Shown: one piece after another, positions 45,001 to 55,489 of the stretch
How the letters are laid out: each line of letters opens with the position of its first letter
How positions within the stretch are numbered: the stretch's first letter is position 1
Source of the DNA: Plasmodiophora brassicae
Lineage: Eukaryota > Endomyxa: Phytomyxea > Phytomyxea > Plasmodiophorida
Direction of reading: 5' to 3'
NCBI GenBank assembly: GCA_036867785.1
Contig: CP145417.1
Coordinates: 558,001-622,000, forward strand
DNA: 64,000 bases
Position numbers and translations under genes: made by a program
The notes under the pieces: generated by a model
Seen by the model: only the letters and a program-made list of their open reading frames with translations
Database searches by the model: none
What the model was told of the DNA's origin: nothing

Positions 45001-46191
45001 TCAAATTTTGGCGACGACGATGGCAGTGGCGTAGAACCTCCCGTCAGCGCCTTCTGCGGTAGAGCAACCGACACCGAACATGTCCGGTCGCATCAGCAAC
45101 GTTTTGTGCTCGATCGACCCCATCCATCGGTCCACAGCGCGTTTCGCAGGTCCGTTTGGTGCGTTCAGCACATCGTCGGCAACGACACATTCCCCGACGC
45201 CAACTGCATCACTTGGGACACCATCAAATCTGCCCGACCGCATCAGCTACTATACCGGAGGTGACAGAACTCACAACATCACCTACCGATACGACCAGAA
45301 ACCGTCATGGCTTGCAACCTGAGAGGCGGCCATGTACGCTGAGTGCTTCGCGGCAAGCTGGACAAGCGTGGCGTTGCTGGTCAGTGCTGGCGCGCCGTTG
45401 GCGGCACGTTCCTGAAACCTGATTTCAGTCGAAGGTCGTTACCGGACGCTGCATGCCCAAACCTGGTTGAGCGCTTCAAGGCACAAGCCGTCGTTCTGCG
45501 GCTTGGCGTTGTCAAACGACGAAAAGGTTGGCGCCAGGGTAGGTGCCTGTGGTGCGTTCGGGTCGACTTTCTGGATACCGCCATGCCCGGACGGGCTGTT
45601 CATGTTGGACATCGTCGCCGGCATGCTCGGTTCATCCACTTGCAGGGTGACGAAAGGAGCCTCATCGATCTCCTCTTCGTCTTCGTCCTCATCTTCGTCA
45701 TCCAGTGCCATAAATTCTGGACCATCATCTTCTTCGTCGTCGGCATAGTCCTCGTCTTCCTCATCGTCGAAGTTCTCGCCATCGTCGTCATACTCTTCAC
45801 CTTCATCTTCGTCGAGCATCAGGTCGTCATCACTGCCGAACAAGGGCACCTGAAGCACAGTGAATTCAACGGGGCCATGCGCGTCACTGGATGCGACGTC
45901 GCTTGATTGGAAGACTGGAGCAGTGTCGTTCGGAGCGAAGTCATCACCTCCGGGAGCGACAGCAAATGTCTCACTGCTTGGCGGAGCGGGCGTTTCGCCG
46001 ACAACCGGGCCTGCCTCCGGCTCGCTTAACGGGACGGTAACCGGGGATGGACTCTCGCCAGAGGGATCGACCTGTTCGAAGAAAGTGTCCATGTCCTTGG
46101 TTGGGTCGGTCACCGTCGAGGGCACATCCTGCTGGGCAGCAGTCATCGTCAGACCAAGAGCGACGAGCGCCAGGAGGGATAGCCGTCGCAT
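45001..46191 (-). CDS. Secreted CAP/SCP-domain protein with long acidic linker
   Basis: Three exons (46191-45463, 45411-45287, 45229-45001) with introns of 51 and 57 nt encode 360 aa. A signal peptide (MRRLSLLALVALGLTMTAA) leads into a Pro/Ser/Thr/Glu-rich stretch and a strongly acidic Asp/Glu block (about residues 130-190). The C-terminal CAP domain follows: GLCLEALNQ joined to ERAANGAPALTSNATLVQLA, then AASQVASHDGFW, AVDRWMGSIEHKTLLMRPDM and FGVGCSTAEGADGRFYATAI. The spacing fits the bacterial YkwD-like branch of CAP. CAP proteins are secreted and often appear in host-parasite contact. The acidic linker could bind cations. Substrate or partner is unknown. Confidence 0.88.
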
Positions 46192-46236
46192 CGTCAACCA
46201 GGTTGAGGATTACAGCGCGTCTGCGATGGATTAGAG

Positions 46237-46651
46237 TTAAGTATATGACCTCGAATGAATTTGCGACATGGGCAACATGACTCTCCGTTGCGTCATCACT
46301 GGACTCAATCGAGTGCGTACTCGCTACCGCATGAGTCATCCGCTCACCTTCAGAGTCAAAATCTTGACGTAGACCCGAGTCATCAAAGAACAGCGGCCAT
46401 GATGGAATGAAACGGTCCTGGAGGTCATTTTTGTGGACTTCCCAGGAAGAGTGAAGACCGGCCTCGACGTCGAACTGCAGGCGGTGCCTGCGCAGCCAGG
46501 ACCGCGACGACATGAGGGAGAGCAGGCAATGCTCGTATGTCTTGCGCAGGTGCGACTGGAGCGCGATGCCCCACCTGGTGGGCTTCCACGCAGCTGCAGC
46601 GCGAACGATCAAGCGATAGAAATGGATGAAGGGCACCGGCCCGGAAAACAT
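46237..46651 (-). CDS. Hypothetical helical protein, possibly LYR-like
   Basis: An open frame starts at ATG 46651 with MFSGPVPFIHFYRLIVRAAA, then HLRKTYEHCLLSLMSSRSWL. The aromatic-Tyr-Arg followed by basic helices loosely resembles LYR-motif mitochondrial proteins, but the tripeptide is FYR and the spacing is imperfect. The frame runs on into the CAP gene, so an intron must end it; one possible splice puts a stop at 46237-46239. Treat product and 3' end as tentative. Confidence 0.3.
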
Positions 46652-46950
46652 GCTGCTTCTTCTTCACCTTCATACCAAGGCAGTCGCGTTCCAGACCGCA
46701 ATGATTGTTAGTCAGATCACACAGTTCTTGTAAACAGAGCACGTCAGAATGTGTCCTACCGGAGCACACTACGGACAATGCCACCTCGCGTACTGGTCAG
46801 AGGCACCGCCCTGGTTACCATACGGGTACCGTACCTCTTTCCCCTTCGCCACTCTCTTTCCTGCTTGGACTTCAGCCATCTCGGATTTTGTCGGCGCAGC
46901 GTGGTGTGATTTTTGGCTGGCTTCAGACAGAACGTATCCTGCGTGCAGTG

Positions 46951-49900
46951 ATGAGTGCCCGACTGGTCCCGCGCGTCAATCACATGGAGGGTAGTGATGG
47001 TGACGATGGCGAATGCGTGATTGCAATACTGGACACCGGTATCGGACTGTTGGACACGGAATGCCGAAGATCTGAAATGAGCAGGGGTGGACCCGAGCGC
47101 ACAGGGCCTTCAAGTCACATCTCGGAACCGTCCTAAAATCATTGGTCTGTTCATGAATAGTTGTACATTTATGGGTCGTTTACTGTGGATACAGATCTGG
47201 TTGACTGCACGGGTGCTGGCGATATTCGTATGGCAGAGGTGGAGCCTCGCGAACCCGAACCCGGCTTCGGGTTTGTTGTCACGGGAGGCACTGGGCGCGA
47301 TCTCAAAATCCCTAAAGAATGGGGGCACCTTGGAGCGAAAAGTACCGCGCTCCTTACCCCATGATTGGATCCGTGTGGCTAACAATTATTCAGAATTCCG
47401 AGTGGGTTTCGTGCATGCCTATTCATTGTTCCCTAAGTCCTTGGTCGGCGAGCATAGAAGCAAACGGTTCGAATCTTTCGAAAAAGTCAACCGGGATGCC
47501 GAGATGCGGCTTTCGAAGGAAGGACAAGAGATTACGGTTTGTAGTTGTTTATCTTCTGTTACGAGCGGACTGTAAATTATATACTAGAATCGTAAAGATC
47601 GGAACGACGATGACTTCCTGTCTGCTGATTACGAGCTCCGTCTCAAGGAGTATGTTACTCGCCTATCGAAGTCACACCAGTACTAAGAATATTTCTGTAG
47701 ACTCCAATCCATGACGGAGAAGTACTCTAACCTTGACGTTGGACCTGTCTTCGACGCCATCATGTTTGTTGATGCCGAAGGTAGATCTGCATAGACATAT
47801 CGGAGCATCGAACATGATGGCATCGTCGACTAGGGTTCTGGAGAATTGCTCTTGATAAGTCGTGCTGTGGAGATCTTACTTCGTCAGTCCTGATGAAAGA
47901 ATACCGATTCGACCGAGAGTTTGGGACGTTCGGTTCAGAGCTTCTGACGTACTCGTTCAATGTGTAGGTGGTGACATTCTTCGTCATTACGTCTAGCTAA
48001 GTGGTTGTCGTCCGCGTAGGTATGACGATGGCGATACTCTGTCTGTTGTCACGACTTCAGGTGCGCATGGCACCCACGTTGCTGGCATCTGTGCAGCCCA
48101 TTTCCCGGACAATCCACACCTTGATGGGATAAACCCGGCTGCCTCAATAATATCCTTTAAGATTGGTGACACACGACTAGGTATGCCTTTTCGATGATTG
48201 ATGTGATGCGTTTGCCGTAACATAGTTGTTGTTTCAGGATCGATGGAGACTAGTGCGGCATTGATGCGAGCGTTCACCGCCTGCATTAATCAGAGCAATC
48301 CTAAAGTTGACATTGTTAACATGTCGTATGGAGAGCCGACAAGCATGCCCAACAAAGGTCGAATTATCGACTTACTTCGGGAGATGGTCAATCAGCACAA
48401 GGTTGAGACTCTCTGCTTTCTGGCTCCTTTTATTCGTTCCTAACCACGATATTTGTGCAGATAATATTCGTCGGATCTGCCGGCAACGCAGGCCCTGCGC
48501 TCTCAACAGTCGGTGCTCCAGGTGGAACCACTGATAGCGCCATATCAGTAGGTGCATACGTATCGCCTGAAATGGCAGAACAGGTCCGCGGCTCCCCTGC
48601 GCTCTGTCATCTTTGATTTGAGCTTGAATACTGCATGCTAGCTCTACTCTTCTCGAGAAAGCATGCCTCAGGCTCAACAGACAACTTGGTCATCCCGTGG
48701 ACCTTGTTTCGACGGAGGGCGAGGAGTTTCCATATCCGCTCCTGGTGCTGCGATCGCACCTGTACCAGCATGGACGCTAAACTGCAAGCAGCTGATGAAC
48801 GGTACGTGGCTAAGCAGTTCTTACGATTCTTTTCCAACGATTGAGCACAGGCACCTCCATGTCAAGTCCCAACGCAGCTGGCGGGATTTCTTTACTTGTA
48901 TCCAGACTGAGAAAAGAAGGCATCCCCATCACTCCTGTCCGAATTCGAAGAGCTCTGGAGAATACTGCAACCCCTGTTGCTGATGTTGACCCACTTACTC
49001 TTGGTCACGGTCTCATCAACATACAAGGTGCTTTCAACACACTTCTTACGGTCGCAACGTTGGAATGTCCCTGCGTCAACTCTCTGGTTCTGATCTTCTT
49101 TGATTTTGTAGCGGCGTGATGATCCATTTGCCGATATTTCCTTCGAAGTCCGGGTGGATAAGAAATTCCGAGGTATCCTTCTTCGTGAACCTTATCAGTT
49201 CGAGGTCGCTCTTACCGGCCATGCATTTTGACTGTCGGGCACTGTTGAATGTATGGATCTTCTAGGCGCCCGCCTGTCACTCTGTGAGAATCACGCCTAA
49301 AATTTCTGACGACGACGACAACGTTGCGAAATCGAAGCTCGAACTCCACCTTGCTTTGCATTGCGACTCGCCTTGGGTGACCTTCCCGTCAACTATTGTC
49401 GTCTGCAACGACGTATGCCGTCGTTTCAATCATCCGGGTCTGCCGTTCTGAACAGTCTCCTAGGGACGTACTTTTTCGGTGTCTGTGGATGCATCTGCTC
49501 TTGAGCATGGGCGGAATCACTACACGGAGATCTATGCCACAGATAGATGCGATGATTACGTGTTGTTCCGCATCCCGGTATCGGTCATAAAGCCAGTTGT
49601 CTCGGACGCTGCAATCGTTGAACAGAATAATCTGGAGTTTCATCCGGGCAAGATTGTCCGGCAATTCCTAGCCGTTCCCAGAACAGCTTCTGCGGCGAAG
49701 ATAACAGTCATTTCGCAAGGTAACAATTGCTACGTACATATCTTTAGCATTTCAGTGTAACTCTGTTGAACAGGAAACGTTGATCCTCGACAGTTCGTTC
49801 TGCACACCTTGTACCATCTGCCGCAGACGTCTCACCGTGAAACGTCGCTGAGAAGTTACATTATGGTCCACGGGACTCGTTCTCACGTTTCCCATATAAC

Positions 49901-52277
49901 GGTGGTCGGTGGTACAACAATAGAGGTTCGATAGCAGATACAACGTATATCCGGCCGCTCATTATTGGTGTTTAGATCACGTTGGCACAGTTCTGGTCTG
50001 CCCTGGGAACAACCAAGGCGTCCATAAAAATCGAATGGATCGGACTCAGCGTCCGGCCAACGATGCTCTTTCTCTCAGGCAACTGGCTCGTGTCATTTAA
50101 GTTTGCGTACACGTTACTGATGCTGTCAAACAGGGGCTGACCGCATCTGTCGATTCGACGTTGGGTCCAGCATACGTTCTGAGTCACTGAAACCAACCGC
50201 TTCGCTAAAATCTTGGGTTGCGACACTAGCTCCAGTATCGCCTGGTAAGTAAAATAGATAGATGTCGCCTCTGTCGAATGTTAATCTACCACCAGCATCT
50301 CTGCGAGCGCTGTCGCAAAGAGACACCTTCCCCAACCAAAGGCACAGTTATGAGCTTATTTTAACCTACAAGTTCACACAGGTATGTATGTCTCTTTGAT
50401 AAGATCGTATAATGTATCATCCAGACTGGCATTGTAGGCGGTTTCCTGCTCTGTGACTGTTGAGGTCCCTCTTCTTTGCCATCATCTGTACGAAGCCGAG
50501 TTTGATTCGCAAATGTGCCACGTGTTCGATGCTGGCAAGATGCGCGTTGCTGTCTTTGACGCGTTTCCGAAGGCGGTCACCCTTGACAAAGTCGGTATCA
50601 CTGCCAATCCTGTTGCTTCTGCTCTCAACAGACTGTTGTGGAATAGGGTGACTATACTATTAGGGTCCAAATTCGTCACGATGAACGTAAAAGGCTTCAG
50701 TTGATGTCCACGATGCCGATTCACATCGTGCGATCGTTGTCGAAAGCAATCGACCTCGAACTTCACCGAAACTTTTCAAATGCCATGTACGTAATCCATT
50801 ACCAAGCCAACAGTACCTCACGTTGTCTAACGAATTGTGCAACAGCACTGCAAAAAAAGGAAACGGGAAAGGCAAGTCACCATTCGCGAACGAAATTCTT
50901 CACGTGAATGAGGTCACTGAGTTTTGTTTTCTGTTTATAGAAACGTCCTATCTGATTGCTGTGTATACAGACGGTCACGTGCTTCGCGACGTTGATGCAG
51001 GATGCAGTGTCAATTCCAAAAGGGTTCAACTCATCATGCCTGTTTCGTGGCAATTTGTTGCTGTGTGAAGACGCCGCACTTAGCAAAGCCATCGATATCC
51101 CTGTAGTTGTTTCGTCCTGGCTGGACGTGCCTGTGCCAAAGTCACTGCTGATTGACGGTACGATATGGAGTTTAAGGCCTATCTCATCCAATTGGCAGCT
51201 GACTCTGTACTGTTCGATCATCGGTCAGGCGAGAAGAAATCGTCGCCACCCTCTGACGGTGATATGATGTACCGTCATTGTGGTATTCCCTCATTATTTG
51301 TGACAGACGAAGAGGAAAAGACTCCTAGTACCGCACTGAGAGACTGTATTCTAAATTGGCTTGAAAAGCAGAGCGCGGCGGATATGCACAAGTTGGTACA
51401 TCGTATGCTTCAGTTCCCGAAGCTGTTTTGATTCAGATGTGGTGCAGGTACGGCGGCCGAGCACTTGATTTGGTTGTGCATGAGTTTCCGAAGCATCTTC
51501 GTACGTTGACTCTCCAGCTCAAAGCCGCGTTCGCTAAGTATACGGACTGTGAAGTCGAGTCAGATCGTGAACAAGCTGCTCAAACGGTCGGTTAGGTAAC
51601 TATCGTGTTCTGCGTCAATCCCAATTGTCGTCGCAGGTGTTATCTGCCAGCTCTTCAGTCTTGGACCTCATTGATACTACTATTCTTGCCTGCGACTGTG
51701 GAAGGAACCCCCCATCGGGCCAGAAGGGCTCCAAGCTCACGCATAGCATTCAGGAGAGAAAGAAGGCCCTGTGCTTGGCGCTGTCGTGCAAGGCGACTGT
51801 ACTCGTCGATTCGAAAGGTTCTTGGGTTTCTTGCGCAAGCTATCGGACTGCTAACGTCCGATTTCGGCACCACTCAGATCCTGACAATGCAGCGATAGAA
51901 AGCGTCGTAGGCGAATTAAAGAAATGGGTTGAATGGACAGGCGAACCCGAATATCTTGCACTGGCCGCTAAGTACGTCACTTGCGGCATCACGTTCCTCA
52001 TTTTCTCATTCGATTTCCATTGTAGGTACTATACCCGCAAAGGGCTCTTGGGCCATGCACTCCAGATATTGAATTCCAATGATCCTGCCACCGCACGTGA
52101 TAAGGTTTAGAGAACCGTTGTTGCTGGTACTGCGCTATAGTGGATCTCAGTGTTTGTCTTTAGAAATTGCATACGCTGCGGCAAGAAGCCCTACATGGAC
52201 TGCACTGGCAGCATTGGGCTACGATTCAGGACCACCGGCACCTTTTGTCCTCAAGGAGCGATTGGGCATTGTTTTGA
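46951..52277 (+). CDS. TPP2: Tripeptidyl peptidase II (subtilisin-like S8 protease)
   Basis: Many short exons. The likely start at 46951 reads [17 protein letters not shown], leading to the catalytic Asp in [11 protein letters not shown]. The catalytic His lies in [15 protein letters not shown] (about 48062-48106), the oxyanion Asn region in [13 protein letters not shown], and the catalytic Ser in [17 protein letters not shown] across an intron at about 48804-48856. Later blocks match the TPP2-specific C-terminal part: [35 protein letters not shown] and [16 protein letters not shown]. After a final intron the last exon ends at 52277. TPP2 forms giant spindle complexes in the cytosol that cut tripeptides from proteasome products. 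The upstream start is less certain. Confidence 0.92.
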
Positions 52278-52562
52278 TGGTCGCCTTAACGGCCAATGTC
52301 GACAATACACCTCTTCATGGGCACTTCATACGGCTGCTGGCTCTCGACAATACCCGTTTCACGTGCTCTCGCTAGCTGATCGTCTGTTCGTGCCCAGGTC
52401 AGCCGAGGACGTGTTTTCCGCGTGGCGGGTAGAGAAGTGTCGAGCACAGAAGACGAAACTCGGTTCGCATGTGGCGCAATTGGATAAACCACTACAACGG
52501 TCATCGTAGCATTCCAGACAGGGATTCTGACTCGCGACTGCGCAGTCGGCTCGAGTATATTC

Positions 52563-53189
52563 CTAGACCGGTTGGGCCTGCTCGGGACGTTGCCGACAAA
52601 TTTCCACACCACAATGGCTGAGGACACCAGGAACTGCAACGTGAGGCTTGTTAACAATAACTCGGGTACTGCGAACACCTGGATGCCGACCGAGGACTTC
52701 TTCGGCAACTACAGCAGCGATGAGCGCAAGCAGCAGAGAACCAGGCATGGTCGTACGCACTCTTGTTGGCAACGGTTTCAATGAGGTGCATCGGCTGACC
52801 TTCCACAATGTCGCGCACCTGATTGACGCTGAATACATCCACAATGATTGCTACTGTTACAACCAGCAGACCTCATTGTATACATCAGCGTAGTTGACAG
52901 CACAAGATATCGAATCCGATCGTGCTGCGGGACGAGTGTCGACGACCATTTCCAGATCGATAACGAATTTCTGTCAGCCAGGGTCAGCCAAACAAACCGG
53001 TCGGGTCCAGTCGGAGCGGACCTGGCCCAGGTCGCGCTCACTCGCGAACACGCCGTGCCGAGCATGGAACACCATGCCGCGCAGACTGATGATGTCATCA
53101 CATGCCGCGTCCGCTCCCGGACGCAGAGCCGCCCGCCCAGTTCGCACTGCCTCCGTAGATCGCCATCGAATGAGTCGGCGCAACTGCAT
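52563..53189 (-). CDS. folB: Dihydroneopterin aldolase (FolB), stand-alone
   Basis: Four exons (53189-53022, 52970-52872, 52818-52761, 52708-52563) with introns of 51, 53 and 52 nt encode 156 aa. The family blocks are DIISLRGMVFHARHGVFASE (with the catalytic Glu), KFVIDLEMVVDTRPAARSD, NYADVYNE, VRDIVEGQPMHLIETVANK and VIVNKPHVAVPG (with the catalytic Lys), then GVEI. The enzyme converts dihydroneopterin to hydroxymethyl-dihydropterin in folate synthesis. An N-terminal extension of about 34 residues, basic and Arg-rich (MQLRRLIRWRSTEAVRTGRA), could be a mitochondrial transit peptide. Fungal FolB is fused to HPPK and DHPS, but no such domain is adjacent here. Confidence 0.88.
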
Positions 53190-53365
53190 GGCGATTTGCG
53201 CGACCCGCCGCGAGTCGCAAATGAAAAATGTGCGCGCGTGCCAGGACTGTGCCTGGCGCCCCGTGCCATCTTCCGACAATCTCCATCGCGCCGCCACGCT
53301 CACCACCGGTGAATGCTGTTTATTGTGCGGCGTTTCAGCTCGGATAACTGGACGGGTCGCCAGGA

Positions 53366-54217
53366 TTAGGAGAAGGATGAGGTGGATGGTGACGTCGGGT
53401 CGGCCGGGGATACGCCACCGGAGTCGGACACGTCGTCAGAGGGCAAGGTCTCCTGGTCATCGTCGGTACCGTCCCCTCCGGCGCTGTCCGTCGAAGGCAT
53501 CGACGAATCTGGGAATTGCGGTCTGGGGATGGACGACGGCGATGGCATATTGTCATCATCGCTGCCGCTGAGGTTGCTTTGGTCCTGATCCATCGGCCTC
53601 AGGACGGTCCGTCGTACCTTGGGCGGGCCATTATTCTTCGTCGTCGTAATGACCTGGACTGGCGGGCCCGTCCCATTCGACGATATCTGCGTCGTCTGCT
53701 CATCCTGCTGCGTTCCGGGCCCCGACGGGAACGGAATCTCAGGACCTATGCCGCCCAGCACGCTCGACAGGTTCCAGGGCGCGAAATTCCCCCCTGAGTT
53801 GTTATCAACGGGGAACTCTATCGGCGGCAAGGACGAGGGGCCGATGGTGGCCTTGCCAGAGAAGTTCTGCTGGGGCATCGTGAAGTTGAACTGCATCGGC
53901 TTCAATGTCGAAGCCGGGCTCGGTGCTTCAGTTGCGCTAACCTGTGACAAGTTGGCAGACTGTTCAGATAGGTCGTCCCCTAATGGCGCCTGGTTAATGA
54001 CGTCTCTTACTGTAGGCGGTGCCCCGGCAGGTGGGTTTGTTGGCTTTTCATGTGCTGACGTTGCATTCGCTGCTGGCCGGCCGTCATCGGTTTCTGCTGC
54101 TGTCACCGACGTATTGCTGGGGCCAATTTGCTGCAAGACCCTGAACTTGTACGAACGACGAGCACTCAGCGCCGACGGCGCAAGCACCAGCACTACCAGA
54201 ACGAGTCGAACGAACAT
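53366..54217 (-). CDS. Secreted Pro/Ser/Thr-rich low-complexity protein
   Basis: A single exon encodes 283 aa from ATG 54217; an earlier GTG in frame is ignored. The N-terminus MFVRLVLVVLVLAPSALSA is a strong signal peptide. The rest is disordered, rich in Pro, Ser, Thr, Asn, Gly and Asp, with several N-x-S/T sites and an Asp/Ser-rich C-terminus. There is no membrane anchor, GPI signal or known domain. It could be a wall or coat glycoprotein or a secreted effector. It ends 177 bp from the start of the same-strand FolB gene. Confidence 0.7.
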   Translation of the reverse strand: MFVRLVLVVLVLAPSALSARRSYKFRVLQQIGPSNTSVTAAETDDGRPAANATSAHEKPTNPPAGAPPTVRDVINQAPLGDDLSEQSANLSQVSATEAPSPASTLKPMQFNFTMPQQNFSGKATIGPSSLPPIEFPVDNNSGGNFAPWNLSSVLGGIGPEIPFPSGPGTQQDEQTTQISSNGTGPPVQVITTTKNNGPPKVRRTVLRPMDQDQSNLSGSDDDNMPSPSSIPRPQFPDSSMPSTDSAGGDGTDDDQETLPSDDVSDSGGVSPADPTSPSTSSFS

Positions 54218-54692
54218 GGCCCGATCGATAACAAGTGATCCGTCTCCGGTCCGGACCACCGACCGTCAATCGTCCATTACCTGGTGATCCGCGGGTGCTG
54301 GACCACAAACCATATTCTCCGATATCCGGCCACGCCTGCCACACAAACGTCCTGTTAATGGGAACCAGTTTTCGCATTCGATTCAAACGCGATGTTGGCT
54401 ACCGCCGTTGCCGGGTACTCATGAGAGAGTCCTGAAACGTTCGGGAGCGGCTTTGTCATCGATTTGGGGAATTGCACCAAAGACCCACAGGCTGGGTGGC
54501 ACCTCTCGAGACCGGTCGTTTTATAGACCGGGGCAACTAAACATTGGTCAGAGGAGCGGCGCGCACCCCGGTCTACAGTATTGGATGCCGAACAGCACTG
54601 ATGTCCCCTCCCCACAACGGAGACGTGCCGCCTCGGCACTCAGGAGGGATGTCTCCCAGAAGTAAACATCGTCGGCGCGTCCGTACCCGAAT

Positions 54693-55322
54693 TATGACAA
54701 ACGCTGCTCCGTACCGCCAGCATGGTCGGTCAACCGATGTCAGCGCACCGCTATCACTTAACACTCTGTTGTCCAGCAGCATGCACGCGAAGTCTTCCCG
54801 TAACTCGGCTGCCCTGAAAACCGTTGCACCAGGAATCGACGACTCTTCCGCCGACGAGCTTGCTTACGCAGGACCGCACCATGGGATAATGTCTACTTGT
54901 CCACACCTGCGTGGTCGAGCCCAGTTTCAGCAGAGTCGGCTGTCCTAGGTCCACCGAATCGGTTTAAATCCATGCTCATTGTGTCAAACCAAATGCAGAG
55001 AACCAAACATTGCCGATGACAGAGAACAGTAACAGTGTGCCGACCTGGAACAGGACAGCGGCATGGTTGAACCGCGGATTCACACGTTATGAAGTCCTGA
55101 GCGGTGACGCCGGTTTGTAAGACTCACGGACGATCAGGGGACGGATCTCACCGTTGCCGGCAACATCGTCCCGGTTTGGACGGCCGTTTACTTGCCGGAA
55201 CCGGTCGGCATCGGTTGTGCAAACATGGGCACCGGTGAGCTCGTCGGATTGGGATCAGGCTTCACATGAAACTAGTTGGCAGTACTGTTGTACTGTGCTC
55301 CGATCAACGAGGGGGCTACTAA
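54693..55322 (+). CDS. Possible multi-exon hypothetical gene upstream of receptor 1
   Basis: Several plus-strand stretches look coding. 54693-54945 reads MTNAAPYRQHGRSTDVSAPL. About 55015-55100 reads NRTAAWLNRGFTRYEVLSGD. About 55120-55250 reads LTVAGNIVPVWTAVYLPEPV, followed by a possible 44-nt intron and a stop at 55322. I could not join all of them in one frame. No family is recognised. The alternative is plain intergenic DNA: this 1.27-kb gap otherwise holds the divergent promoters of the secreted-protein gene and receptor 1. Confidence 0.25.
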
Positions 55323-55489
55323 CGTGCGGCCCCTTTGTGCGTATCGGGACCTCTTCGGTGGGCCTGTGACAGCCATCGGTGTTTACTGCTGTCAATGGCC
55401 GCGCCGTTCTAGCACCGTCAGGGTTCGTCACAGGTCGCGGTGGGCCACCTCAGCTGTCGTCGGACTGGGTTCGCTCGTGGTCCTGCGCG

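Noticed and set aside
48672-48960. Separate subtilase gene
   Set aside because: The Ser-site exons join in frame by normal introns to the Asp and His exons and to TPP2-specific C-terminal exons, so this is one gene.
52286-52708. 140-codon minus-strand ORF with a hydrophobic stretch
   Set aside because: Most of it overlaps the last FolB exon in another frame. The FolB frame carries catalytic residues and is preferred.
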